A DNA stretch of 64,000 nt from Mycolicibacter engbaekii (lineage in GTDB: Bacteria > Actinomycetota > Actinomycetes > Mycobacteriales > Mycobacteriaceae), in the NCBI RefSeq assembly GCF_002101585.1, contig NZ_LQOT01000042.1, positions 1 to 64,000 of the forward strand, in the 5' to 3' direction. Numbering within the stretch: the first letter of the stretch is position 1; each line of letters starts with the position of its first letter. Made by a program: the position numbers and the translations under genes. The notes under the pieces were generated by a model. It was not told the DNA's origin. It saw only the letters and a list, made by a program, of their open reading frames with translations, and searched no databases. Positions 15,778 through 24,266 of the stretch are shown piece by piece.

Positions 15778-16365
15778 ATGGGCAGACTCATCTATGGCTT
15801 CAACGTGTCGGTGGACGGCTACATCGCCGACGCGCAGGGCAACATCGAGTGGGGCAACCCCAGCGACGAACTGCACCAGTACTGGAACGACTTCGAACGC
15901 GACACCGCCCTGGCGTTCTACGGACGGCGGCTCTACGAACTGATGTCCGCGTACTGGCCCACCGCCGACGAGGACCCGGACGCCTCCCCGACGATCGTGG
16001 ACTTCGCCCGCATCTGGCGCGACATGCCCAAGGTCGTGTTCTCGCAGACCCTGGAATCGGTTGGCTGGAACTCCCGCCTCGAGCGCGGTGACCCGGTCGA
16101 GGTGGTGACGAAATTGAAAGCCGAAACCGACGGCAACCTGGAGGTGGCCGGCGCCACCCTGGCCGCACCGATCGTGCAGGCCGGGCTGGTGGACGAGTTC
16201 CGGCTCGTCATCGCCCCCACCGCCGTGGGCGGCGGTACCCCGTTCTTCCCCAGCCTGCCGTCGTGGATCACGCTGGAGCTGTTGGAGAACCGCACCTTCC
16301 CGGGCGGGACGGTCCTGCTGCGCTACGAGGCGAACCGCGACGGAACGGACAGGCGACGCCACTAG
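15778..16365 (+). CDS. Dihydrofolate reductase family protein (RibD C-terminal-like)
   Basis: A 195-residue protein beginning MGRLIYGFNVSVDGYIADAQ, the RibD-C/DHFR-like fold start, with FYGRRLYELM, KVVFSQTLES and PIVQAGLVDEFRLVIAPTAVGGGTPFF. Such stand-alone proteins are presumed NADPH-dependent reductases; substrates are mostly unknown and they are not the essential DHFR. ATG at 15778 begins the conserved segment. It stands alone between divergent and convergent genes. Confidence 0.85.
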   Translation: MGRLIYGFNVSVDGYIADAQGNIEWGNPSDELHQYWNDFERDTALAFYGRRLYELMSAYWPTADEDPDASPTIVDFARIWRDMPKVVFSQTLESVGWNSRLERGDPVEVVTKLKAETDGNLEVAGATLAAPIVQAGLVDEFRLVIAPTAVGGGTPFFPSLPSWITLELLENRTFPGGTVLLRYEANRDGTDRRRH

Positions 16366-16372
16366 GCCCCGG

Positions 16373-17482
16373 CTATCGCCGAGCCCATTCTTCGGCCAGC
16401 AGCTGATAAGACCGCACTCGGTCGCTGTGATCGTGCGTGATGGTCGTGATGATCAGTTCGTCGGCGCCAGTCGCGTCCCGCAGTTGTTCAAGCTGATCGG
16501 CGACTTGAACCGCAGTTCCGACGAACTGTGTTTCGAGCCGGTCGGCCACCAGTGCACGATCCGCATCGGTCCAGACGTGCCGGCGCGCCTCGTCCAGGTC
16601 TGGAAACGGTATCGCTCCTTCTCCGGTCCGGATGCTGCGTACCCAGAGTCCGTAGCCGGCGGCGAGGTCACGCGCGGTCGACTCGTCGTCGGCGACGACG
16701 ACATCGGCTGAGACACTCAGATACGGTTCGTTCAACGCGGCCGACGGTGCGAATGCGGCGCGGTACCCCTCCGCGGCCTCGAGCACTCCGGCGGGTGCCA
16801 CGTGATAATTGGCGGCGAAACGCAGGCCGTTTTTCCCTGCGACCAGGGCGCTCTCGCCGCCGCTGCTGCCGAGAATCCACACTTGCAGGTCAGCACCGGC
16901 ACCCGGGACCACATGGGCGCTTTCCCCGTTGGCACCGCGGTAGGTGTCTGCGATCAGCGCGAGTACATCGCCGACCTGTTCGGTGTAGTTCTGTGGTCGC
17001 GAGTCAGGCAGGGTGAGCAATTCCGCCTGCAGGGCGATCCGCGGCGATTTCAGCAACGCCGAATAGTCGAACCGGGCCGGTATGCGCAACCCGTTGGGTG
17101 CATAGCCCGCAACTGCGGAATCGGATCCGTCGGCCGCGGGCGTTGGGCGGCTGGCGGAGCGTCCGAGACCGAGATCGAAGCGGCCGGGGTGAAGCGCATC
17201 GAGGAGACCGAATTCCTCGACCGCCGACAACGCTGTCCGGTGCCCCATCTGCAGAGCACCTGATCCCAACCGGATCGTCGAGGTCCGGGCAGCGACCGCG
17301 GCCAGTAGCACCGCCGGCGATGTGCCCGCCACTCCCGGATTGAGATGGTGCTCGGCGAGCCAATAGCGTGCGTAGCCGAGACGTTCGGCGTTGCGGGCCA
17401 GATCGATGCTGTTGCGGACCGCTTGCGTCGCGCTGGAGCCCGCGGAGATCGGGACCAGATCGAGCACTGTCAGCGGCGTCAT
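16373..17482 (-). CDS. LLM class flavin-dependent oxidoreductase (YhbW-like)
   Basis: A 369-residue bacterial-luciferase-like TIM-barrel protein: LDLVPISAGSSATQAVRNSIDLARNAERLG, YWLAEHHLNPGVAGTSPAVL and RLGSGALQMGHRTALSAVEEF are typical of the MsnO8/YhbW subgroup that uses reduced FMN. It is divergent from a two-gene luciferase-like operon under a cysteine-codon leader, so a role in sulfur or xenobiotic oxidation is plausible but unproven. TATCGT lies 5 nt before the ATG, so the mRNA may have little or no leader. Confidence 0.85.
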   Translation of the reverse strand: MTPLTVLDLVPISAGSSATQAVRNSIDLARNAERLGYARYWLAEHHLNPGVAGTSPAVLLAAVAARTSTIRLGSGALQMGHRTALSAVEEFGLLDALHPGRFDLGLGRSASRPTPAADGSDSAVAGYAPNGLRIPARFDYSALLKSPRIALQAELLTLPDSRPQNYTEQVGDVLALIADTYRGANGESAHVVPGAGADLQVWILGSSGGESALVAGKNGLRFAANYHVAPAGVLEAAEGYRAAFAPSAALNEPYLSVSADVVVADDESTARDLAAGYGLWVRSIRTGEGAIPFPDLDEARRHVWTDADRALVADRLETQFVGTAVQVADQLEQLRDATGADELIITTITHDHSDRVRSYQLLAEEWARR

Positions 17483-17677
17483 AATTCACGATAACGGGCG
17501 ACGCGCGTCGGCCCCGATGCCAATCAGCGGCCCTCTCCCCCCACGGGCTGTCCGGGGAGGGGCTATCCCGCACAACCTATTTCGGATCAGGTTGAGTGAA
17601 ACGCTGCAGGAACCGATCGGCCGCGCAGTTGGCGCGAGGAGCCTCTTTTGCGGGAATGTTCACTGCCGCCACTCGGT

Positions 17678-17683
17678 TACATT
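17678..17683 (+). promoter_or_regulatory. Probable -10 box of the luciferase-like operon
   Basis: TACATT fits TAnnnT and would place transcription start near 17690, about 40 nt before the short cysteine ORF. I see no convincing -35 element. It is the best candidate in the 373-nt gap between the divergent genes. Confidence 0.4.
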
Positions 17684-17731
17684 GGGCATTGGTCAGACAG
17701 TTGCCAGTGACTCAACCGTGAGGACCTGATT

Positions 17732-17791
17732 GTGCGTTCCGAAGTTGGCCGTATCGCCTCGTGTTGTTGTCGTGGGCGGCGACGGTCTTAA
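17732..17791 (+). CDS. Short leader ORF with three consecutive cysteine codons
   Basis: GTG at 17732 opens a 19-codon frame, MRSEVGRIASCCCRGRRRS, stopping at TAA 17789-17791. Three TGT codons in a row occupy 17762-17770. GAGGAC lies about 8 nt before the GTG. Polycysteine short ORFs are known in mycobacteria as cysteine-responsive attenuators ahead of sulfur genes: scarce Cys-tRNA stalls the ribosome on the Cys codons. Here the Cys run ends 4 nt before the 5' arm of a perfect 10-bp hairpin, so stalling would interfere with that hairpin. The downstream genes are SnaA/DszA-type monooxygenases, which fits sulfur scavenging. Confidence 0.72.
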   Translation: MRSEVGRIASCCCRGRRRS

Positions 17792-17813
17792 CCGCAAGGG
17801 CAACGTCGCCGCC
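17775..17813 (+). promoter_or_regulatory. Leader hairpin, putative cysteine attenuator
   Basis: GGCGGCGACG (17775-17784) and CGTCGCCGCC (17804-17813) are perfectly complementary over 10 bp with a 19-nt loop. The short ORF stop codon lies in the loop and its Cys codons directly precede the 5' arm. The hairpin ends 42 nt before the first monooxygenase start. No T run follows, so it may act on Rho-dependent termination or on translation rather than as a classical terminator. Confidence 0.6.
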
Positions 17814-17855
17814 TCGGCCACCTTCTCCCCCGCCGACCGACGAAAGCCTGACCGC

Positions 17856-19058
17856 ATGTCCGAACCGTCCGCATTCATTCACCTGGCCGTTGCACTCGAC
17901 GGTGCGGGCTGGCATCCCAGCGCATGGCGAGAGCCTGGCGCCAGGCCCGCAGACCTCTTCACCGCCGGATACTGGGCCGACCTGGTCGCCGAGGCCCAGC
18001 GCGGGCTGCTGGACTTCGTCACCATCGAAGACGGTTTCACTCTGCAATCCGAGGACCGCTTCGCGCCCGATCAACGAGTCGACCGGGTACGGGGCCGTCT
18101 TGACGCAGTGCTGATCGCCGCCAGGGTCGCCCCGCGTACGGACGGAGTAGGGCTGATCCCGACGATCACGACCACCCACAGCGAGCCGTTTCACCTCTCC
18201 AAGGCGATCGCCACACTCGACTACGTCAGTGGCGGTCGCGCCGGGGTTCGGGTGCAGATCGCGGGCCGGGCAGACGCGGCCGCACACTTCGGTCGGCGCG
18301 AAATCGCCACGTTGGCACCCGGATCGCTGCGGGACCCGCGATTTCGATCAGAGATCCTCGCGCACTTCGACGAGACGGCGGACTACGTCGAAGTATTGCG
18401 CCGCTTATGGGACAGCTGGGAGGACGACGCTGAGATCCGTGACGTGGCCACCGGCCGATTCATCGACCGGAACAAGCTGCACTACATCGATTTCGAAGGC
18501 CGGTGGTTCTCGGTCAAAGGCCCCTCGATCACTCCCCGGCCGCCGCAGGGCCAACCGATCGTCGCAGCACTCGACCACGGCGCCGACGACTACCGGCTGA
18601 TCGCCCGCACCGCCGATGTCGGATTCGTGACCCCACACGCGGTCACCGATGTCGCCGCGATTGCGCAGCAGGTGGCCGCGGCGCGGGAAGCCGTGCAGCG
18701 CACCGAGGACGTTCTGCTCTTCGGCGACATCGCAGTGTTTCTTGACGATACGACGAGTGGGGCGCAGTCGCGTCAACGACGACTCGATGAGCTGGCGGGC
18801 ATCGAGTGGACCAGCGATGCCAGGATTTTCACCGGCACACCAGGTGACTTGGCTGATCTGCTCCAGCAATGGCACGCCGCAGGCCTGGCGGGGTTCCGGC
18901 TGCGTCCGGCCGCTCTGCCGCACGATCTGGCCCAGATCACCAACGCTGTGGTGCCCGAACTTCAGCGACGCGGCCTGTTCAGGACCGAGTACTCAACGAG
19001 GACGTTACGCGGAACTCTCGGTTTCGAACGTCCCGCAAACCGCTATGCGACAGCCTGA
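17856..19058 (+). CDS. LLM class FMN-dependent monooxygenase
   Basis: A 400-residue luciferase-like protein of the NtaA/SnaA/DszA type: LAVALDGAGWHPSAWRE, DLVAEAQRGLLDFVTIEDGF, HLSKAIATLDYVSGGRAGVRVQI, and the long insert with KLHYIDFEGRWFSVKGPSITPRPPQGQP. These enzymes oxidise sulfur- or nitrogen-containing organics with FMNH2 from a separate reductase, which is not encoded here. ATG 17856 begins the conserved region. It is followed 13 nt later by a paralog. The cysteine-codon leader upstream suggests derepression when sulfur is short. Confidence 0.85.
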   Translation: MSEPSAFIHLAVALDGAGWHPSAWREPGARPADLFTAGYWADLVAEAQRGLLDFVTIEDGFTLQSEDRFAPDQRVDRVRGRLDAVLIAARVAPRTDGVGLIPTITTTHSEPFHLSKAIATLDYVSGGRAGVRVQIAGRADAAAHFGRREIATLAPGSLRDPRFRSEILAHFDETADYVEVLRRLWDSWEDDAEIRDVATGRFIDRNKLHYIDFEGRWFSVKGPSITPRPPQGQPIVAALDHGADDYRLIARTADVGFVTPHAVTDVAAIAQQVAAAREAVQRTEDVLLFGDIAVFLDDTTSGAQSRQRRLDELAGIEWTSDARIFTGTPGDLADLLQQWHAAGLAGFRLRPAALPHDLAQITNAVVPELQRRGLFRTEYSTRTLRGTLGFERPANRYATA

Positions 19059-19071
19059 CCTAGGACCCGCC

Positions 19072-20448
19072 ATGACCAAGCCCATCAAGCAGATTCATCT
19101 CGCCGCCCACTTCCCCGGCGTCAACAACACCACAGTGTGGAGCGATCCGGCGGCCGGCAGTCACATCGAGTTCGACTCGTTCGTGAGGTTCGCGCAGACA
19201 GCCGAACGCGGAAAGTTCGACTTCCTGTTCCTCGCGGAGGGCCTGCGGCTGCGAGAGCAGAACGACGCGATCTACGACCTCGATGTGGTGGGCAGACCCG
19301 ATACCTTTACCGTGCTGGCAGCACTGGCCGCGGTCACCGAACATCTCGGGCTGGCGGGCACTATCAATTCGACCTTCAACGAGCCCTACGAAGTCGCTCG
19401 ACAGTTCGCCAGCCTGGACCACCTGTCCGGCGGGCGGGCGGCGTGGAACGTGGTCACCTCCTGGGATGCGTTCACCGGGCAGAACTTCCGCCGTGGCGGT
19501 TACCTCCCCGAACACCAGCGCTACGACCGCGCCCGCAGCTTCCTGCGCACCGCGCAGAAGCTCTTCGACTCCTGGCACGGCGACGAGATCCTGGCCGACA
19601 AGGACTCCGGTGTGTTCCTGGCCAACCCCACACCTGGTGAGTTCGTGCACCGCGACGAATTCTTCGATATCGCCGGGCAGTTCAACGTGCCCCGCAGCCC
19701 TCAGGGCAGACCGGTGATCTTCCAGGCGGGCGACTCCGACGACGGCCGCGAATTCGCAGCCGCAGATGCCGATGCGATCTTCTCCCGGCACAGCACGCGG
19801 GAAGCGGGTCAGGCGTTCTATGCCGACGTCAAGGGGCGGCTCGCCAAGTACGGACGCCGCTACGACGAGTTGCTCATCCTGCCCGCGGCCACCTTCATCC
19901 TCGGTGACACCGACGCCGAGGCGGCGGATCTCGCCCACGAGGTGCGACTGGCTCAGGTCTCGCCGCAGACGGCCATCAAATTCCTCGAGCAGCTGTGGAA
20001 CCGGGATCTGTCCCAGCACGACCCGGACGGACCGCTGCCCACCGTCGACCCTGTGGTGGGCGAAAACGTCGTCTCCCGCGGCCGGGCCAGCGTCCGGATG
20101 TATCGCGATCCGGTCGCGACCGCCAACGAGTGGCGTGCCAAGGCACAGGCGGAAAACCTGACGACCCGTGAGCTGATCATCGAGGTCACCGGCAGGCAGA
20201 ACTTCATCGGCTCCCCCGCCACCGTCGCGGACAGGATCAATGAATTGGTCCAGGCCGACGCCAGCGACGGATTCATCCTGGTCCCGCACATCACTCCCGA
20301 TGGCCTTGGCCCATTCGTCGACAAGGTCGTGCCCCTGCTGCAGGAGCGGGGCGTGTTCCGCACCGACTACGCGGGCACCACACTGCGCGATCATCTCGGG
20401 CTCGCTGCGCTGCAATCCGGTGAAGCCTCCAGCAGCGTCGCCTCCTGA
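19072..20448 (+). CDS. NtaA/SnaA/DszA family FMN-dependent monooxygenase
   Basis: A 458-residue xenobiotic-type luciferase-fold monooxygenase: QIHLAAHFPGVNNTTVWSDP, SFVRFAQTAERGKFDFLFLAEGLRLRE, HLSGGRAAWNVVTSWDAF, FRRGGYLPEHQRYDRA and PRSPQGRPVIFQAGDSDDGREFAA are close to the DszA/NtaA/SnaA signatures. It probably cleaves C-S or C-N bonds of an organic donor with FMNH2 and O2. ATG 19072 starts the conserved region; the frame is open much further upstream inside the previous gene, but that part is not homologous. Second gene of the leader-controlled operon. Confidence 0.88.
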   Translation: MTKPIKQIHLAAHFPGVNNTTVWSDPAAGSHIEFDSFVRFAQTAERGKFDFLFLAEGLRLREQNDAIYDLDVVGRPDTFTVLAALAAVTEHLGLAGTINSTFNEPYEVARQFASLDHLSGGRAAWNVVTSWDAFTGQNFRRGGYLPEHQRYDRARSFLRTAQKLFDSWHGDEILADKDSGVFLANPTPGEFVHRDEFFDIAGQFNVPRSPQGRPVIFQAGDSDDGREFAAADADAIFSRHSTREAGQAFYADVKGRLAKYGRRYDELLILPAATFILGDTDAEAADLAHEVRLAQVSPQTAIKFLEQLWNRDLSQHDPDGPLPTVDPVVGENVVSRGRASVRMYRDPVATANEWRAKAQAENLTTRELIIEVTGRQNFIGSPATVADRINELVQADASDGFILVPHITPDGLGPFVDKVVPLLQERGVFRTDYAGTTLRDHLGLAALQSGEASSSVAS

Positions 20449-20526
20449 CCGGACTACCCCGGCGAGCTCGCAGGGCCGCGCAATGTCTCCCGGAAAGATG
20501 TCATACCCCTCTGCGAGACTCAGATC

Positions 20527-21771
20527 ATGTCCCCGACCGCACCGTCAGCCAGCGTCGCAGGACGCTCGGACGAACGTCTTGAGGCGCTCTTCGAGGAACT
20601 GGCCGACCTGACCGGTCAACGCAACGCGATCGACGGGCGCATTGTCGAGATCGCCGCGGAGATAGAACGAGACGAATTGTGGGGCGGCACCGGAGCGCGG
20701 TCGGTCGCGGCATTGGTCGCCTGGAAGACCGGCTCGTCGCCGGGCAACGCCGCCCTCATCGCGGCTGTCGCACACCGGCTCGAGTCGTTTCCCCGCTGCG
20801 CCCAAGGCATGCGGGAGGGCCGGTTGTCGCTGGACCAGGTCGGGGTGATCGCCCAGCGCGCCGGCGCGGGATCCGACGAGCACTACGCGCAGTTGGCCGG
20901 TGTGGCCACCGTCGCCCAACTGCGCACCGCGGTGAAGTTGGAACCACGTCCCGAGCCCGGCCCTCGACCCGAGCCCCAGGCATCCATCACGAAGACCAGC
21001 GACGCCGCGTTCGACTACTGGCGAATCGCACTTGCGCACGCCGATTCCGCGAAGTTCGAGGCAGCACTGCAATCTCATCGCGATGCGCTCATCGCCGAGT
21101 GGAAGCGCGACTGTGGCGGCGCGACGCCCGACCACCAGCCGCCGATACCGGGGAACATCGATGCCTTCATGCAGCTGGTCGAATCCGGATGGGACGCCGA
21201 GGTGCAACGTCGGCCACACGGGCAACGCACGACGGTGGTGTTGCACGTAGATGTCGAAAGACAGATCGGCGCCCTGCACCTGGGCCCGGTGCTGCCAGAA
21301 TCCGAGCGGCAGCGCCTGTCGTGTGACGCCACATGCGAAGTGTGGTTCGAACGCGACGGCGAGGTGATCGGCTGCGGTCGGTCGACTCGCACGGTCAGCC
21401 GTCGGCTGCGCCGCGCACTCGAACATCGGCACCAGACGTGCGCTGTCCCGGGTTGTGCGGCCGCCCACGGTCTGCACGCCCACCACATCCGGCACTGGGA
21501 AGACGGCGGTGCCACCGACCTGGAGAACCTGGTGCTGGTCTGCCCCTACCATCACCGCCTGCATCATCGGGGCGGCATCACCATCACCGGACCGGCCAGC
21601 CGGCTCACCGTGACCGACAGTGACGGCAGGCGACTGCGGCCAGGATCGCTGGCTCGCCCGCCCACCGGCACACCACCCGCCGTCGCGCCCTGTTTCGGAC
21701 CGACCGGGGAACGAGCCGACTGGTGGTGGTACGAGCCGTTCCAACCGCAAGCTCCGCCCGCCAATAGCTAG
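20527..21771 (+). CDS. HNH endonuclease with DUF222 (13E12 family)
   Basis: A 414-residue protein with an N-terminal DUF222 region (LEALFEELADLTGQRNAIDGRIVEIAAEIER through LAGVATVAQLRTAVKLE) and a C-terminal HNH nuclease motif: CAVPGC, HAHHIRHW, then LENLVLVCPYHHRLHH, with two Cys and the catalytic His residues all present. Such proteins are abundant in mycobacteria (M. tuberculosis REP13E12 repeats) and behave as repetitive, possibly mobile elements. Their cellular role is not settled. No SOS-type operator was seen upstream. Confidence 0.88.
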   Translation: MSPTAPSASVAGRSDERLEALFEELADLTGQRNAIDGRIVEIAAEIERDELWGGTGARSVAALVAWKTGSSPGNAALIAAVAHRLESFPRCAQGMREGRLSLDQVGVIAQRAGAGSDEHYAQLAGVATVAQLRTAVKLEPRPEPGPRPEPQASITKTSDAAFDYWRIALAHADSAKFEAALQSHRDALIAEWKRDCGGATPDHQPPIPGNIDAFMQLVESGWDAEVQRRPHGQRTTVVLHVDVERQIGALHLGPVLPESERQRLSCDATCEVWFERDGEVIGCGRSTRTVSRRLRRALEHRHQTCAVPGCAAAHGLHAHHIRHWEDGGATDLENLVLVCPYHHRLHHRGGITITGPASRLTVTDSDGRRLRPGSLARPPTGTPPAVAPCFGPTGERADWWWYEPFQPQAPPANS

Positions 21772-21801
21772 ATCGACTGCGGCAGCGCGCTGTTCGCACC
21801 T

Positions 21802-22230
21802 CTAGGAACAGCGAACCTGCCGATTGAGCATGCAGTTCACCGGCGGCGAGTACGGCCCATTCAGCACGCCCCGGAAGCCGCCGGTGGCCGAACCCCCCGG
21901 CGGGATGATCCGATTCCAATTCGCCGGGGCGAGCACGTAGTGCGTGCCAGATCGGCCAACCGTGCTGTTCCACGCGTGCTGGATCGATTCATTCGCCGGC
22001 ATGTCGAATTCGAGCCGCCAGTCAGTCATCGGCACCGTGCTCCAGTTCGTGATGACGAAGCGGGCGATGAACCCGGTCTGCCACGTCGAGGTCACCGACA
22101 GCGTCGCGCCGGCGGCGGCCGCACGAGCCACCGCGCTGGTCGCGAATCCGGGAATGACGACCATCGCCGCCACCACGGCAACCTGAAGCGCTGTCCACCA
22201 GCGTTTAACCCAGCTTCCCCGGACGGCCAT
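21802..22230 (-). CDS. Secreted CBM2 carbohydrate-binding protein (Rv1987-like)
   Basis: A 142-residue protein: a basic start and hydrophobic stretch (WWTALQVAVVAAMVVIPGFATSAVARA) form a signal peptide, followed by one family-2 carbohydrate-binding module with FVITNWSTVPMTDWRLEFDMP, HAWNSTVGRSGTHYVLAP and two cysteines at the end (NCMLNRQVRCS). No catalytic domain follows. The size and layout match M. tuberculosis Rv1987, a secreted CBM2 protein. ATG 22230 is used; TTG 22239 would add three residues. It probably binds cellulose or chitin-like polymers outside the cell. Confidence 0.85.
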   Translation of the reverse strand: MAVRGSWVKRWWTALQVAVVAAMVVIPGFATSAVARAAAAGATLSVTSTWQTGFIARFVITNWSTVPMTDWRLEFDMPANESIQHAWNSTVGRSGTHYVLAPANWNRIIPPGGSATGGFRGVLNGPYSPPVNCMLNRQVRCS

Positions 22231-22418
22231 AGCAGCCAACAGTAGAACCGCTCAGCGAAGAATCGCGCTGCCACCGCGGGCAACCTGCAGGACCTTTGCC
22301 CAACTGAAACCGTCACGAAACCTTCCTCGCCGCCCGCAGCCGCGGTCGCCACCGGATCGGCAACGGCGCTACCGTTGCCAAGGGGCGGGCTCACCGCCCG
22401 CGATGAGGGGGCACCGAC

Positions 22419-23219
22419 ATGCTGAAACACGAGATCCACGGCACCGGTGAGCCGCTGGTCCTGATCCACGGGATCACCCACCGCAGGCAGGCCTGGTATC
22501 CCGTTCTCGAGCACCTGACCGACCACCGCACCGTGGTGCTGTTCGACCTGCCCGGACACGGCGAGTCCCACGACTTGGTGGTCCGCGACGGCGATGTCCA
22601 GGGAACACTGCGCGATGAGCTTGTGGAGTTCCTGGAGCAGCTGGGACTCGAGCGTCCCCACGTCGCCGGCAACTCGCTGGGCGGCCGGATCGCGCTGGAG
22701 GCCGCCGCCGACGAGCTGGTGGCCAGCGCCACCGTGCTGTCTCCCGCGGCGTACTGGCACAACGCCCTCGACTTCGCCTACGTTCGCCTGGTCTTCGGGT
22801 TCCTGACCACCAGTGCCCGGCTGCTGGCGCCCACCGCTCCCCGGCTCGCCCGCTCCCCCCGGGCACGACGACTGATGGGCGCGGTGGTCTCGGCCCACCC
22901 CGAACGGATTCCGGCCGAGGAGTTCGTCGGAGACCTCAACGGCATGCGGCGGGCCATTCCGGCGATGAAGCAGATCTTTCCCGCCGCGAAGGTCTTCGAC
23001 CGCGAAATCAGCGCGGACATCCCCGTGACCGTGGCGTGGGCGGCACGAGACCGCATCTTGTTGCCCTACCAGGCGCGCCTCGCCGAGCGACGGCTCCCGC
23101 AGGCCCGCCACATCCGCCTGACCGGATGCGGCCACGTGCCGATGGCCGACGACCCCGAGCAGGTGGCTCGGGTCCTGCTCGAAGGCAGCGCGCCCAGCGC
23201 CCAGGCCGAAGTGTCCTGA
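22419..23219 (+). CDS. Alpha/beta fold hydrolase
   Basis: A 266-residue alpha/beta hydrolase: LVLIHGITHRRQAWYPV with the oxyanion region, FDLPGHGES, the nucleophile elbow GNSLGG with a Ser, an Asp in AARDRILLP, and the catalytic His in GCGHVPM. All triad members are present. It is of the broad esterase/lactonase/C-C hydrolase group; nothing in the sequence fixes a substrate. No signal peptide. It runs in the same direction as the nitronate monooxygenase gene 59 nt later and may be cotranscribed. Confidence 0.85.
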   Translation: MLKHEIHGTGEPLVLIHGITHRRQAWYPVLEHLTDHRTVVLFDLPGHGESHDLVVRDGDVQGTLRDELVEFLEQLGLERPHVAGNSLGGRIALEAAADELVASATVLSPAAYWHNALDFAYVRLVFGFLTTSARLLAPTAPRLARSPRARRLMGAVVSAHPERIPAEEFVGDLNGMRRAIPAMKQIFPAAKVFDREISADIPVTVAWAARDRILLPYQARLAERRLPQARHIRLTGCGHVPMADDPEQVARVLLEGSAPSAQAEVS

Positions 23220-23278
23220 CACGCCGGCGCCCCCGCCACCAAGCCTTTCCCGTGGCACCGCAGGTGCTTGAATAGGCC

Positions 23279-24193
23279 GTGACCAACCGCATCCAGGCTC
23301 TGCTCGGGATCCAATACCCCGTCGTCCAGGCCCCGATGACCTACATCGCACGCGCCGAACTGGCCGCCGCGGTGTCGCAGGCCGGCGGGCTGGGCGTCAT
23401 CGAGACCCTGACACCGGAAGGGCGTGCCGATCTGCGGCGCGTACGCGAGCTCACCGACAAACCGGTGGCGGCGAACCTGATGATCCAGGGCTGGAAGAAG
23501 GATCCGTCGATCGTCGACACGCTGGCCGAGGCCGGGGTGCGGCACGTCTTCACCTCCGCCGGCGACCCGGCGCTGTTCACCAAGCCGCTGCACGACGCCG
23601 GCATGACGGTGGTCCACGTTGTCGGCTCGCTCAAAGGCGCGCGCAAGGCCGCCGACGCCGGCGTCGATGCCCTGGTGGTCGAGGGCGTGGAGGGCGGCGG
23701 CTTCAAGTCCCTGCTCGGCGCCTCCACCATGGTGCTGCTGCCCCTGGTGGCCGAGAACGTCGACCTACCGATCATTGCGGCCGGCGGCATCTGCGACGCG
23801 CGGTCGGCCGCCGCGTCCGTGGTGCTGGGCGCCGAGGGGGTCCAGATGGGCACCCGGATGCTCGCCAGCCAGGAATCGGCGGTACACACCAACTTCAAGG
23901 ACGCCATCGTCGCCGCCAACGACGCCGGCACCGTACTGCTCGACGTGCCCGGCAACCCGACCATGCGCGTGCTGCGCACGGGACTGGCCACCCGGATCGC
24001 CGCACACGACTCCGATTCGCAACTGCTCGGCAAGATCACCGAGCTCTACTTCGGCGGCGATATGGAGGCCAGCGTCGCCAACACCGGCCAGGTGTCCTGC
24101 CGGATTGTGGACCTGCCGCCGGTCGCCGAGATCATTCGCCGAACGTGGGGCGACATCGACGCGGTGCTCGCCGCAGCACGCGCACGGGTGTGA
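23279..24193 (+). CDS. Nitronate monooxygenase / 2-nitropropane dioxygenase family
   Basis: A 304-residue FMN-binding TIM barrel: GIQYPVVQAPM at the start, AAAVSQAGGLGVIETL, VVEGVEGGGF, LPIIAAGGICDARSAAASVVLGAEGVQMGTR in the phosphate-binding part. Members oxidise alkyl nitronates or act as related FMN oxidoreductases; several mycobacterial paralogs exist. GTG 23279 is the start because the family begins NRIQALLGI. Confidence 0.87.
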   Translation: MTNRIQALLGIQYPVVQAPMTYIARAELAAAVSQAGGLGVIETLTPEGRADLRRVRELTDKPVAANLMIQGWKKDPSIVDTLAEAGVRHVFTSAGDPALFTKPLHDAGMTVVHVVGSLKGARKAADAGVDALVVEGVEGGGFKSLLGASTMVLLPLVAENVDLPIIAAGGICDARSAAASVVLGAEGVQMGTRMLASQESAVHTNFKDAIVAANDAGTVLLDVPGNPTMRVLRTGLATRIAAHDSDSQLLGKITELYFGGDMEASVANTGQVSCRIVDLPPVAEIIRRTWGDIDAVLAAARARV

Positions 24194-24266
24194 AGTTGGT
24201 GAACCCGACCCGCCGGTGAGCTCCGGCAGCCCATGATCATGCAATGCATCACCGGATGACCGCAGG

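Noticed and set aside
17483..17731. SAM-type riboswitch upstream of the monooxygenase operon
   Set aside because: I looked for the conserved SAM-IV core and saw none; the short Cys ORF and hairpin explain the leader better.
20449..20526. SOS (LexA) box upstream of the 13E12 HNH gene
   Set aside because: No GAAC/GTTC palindrome is present in the gap.
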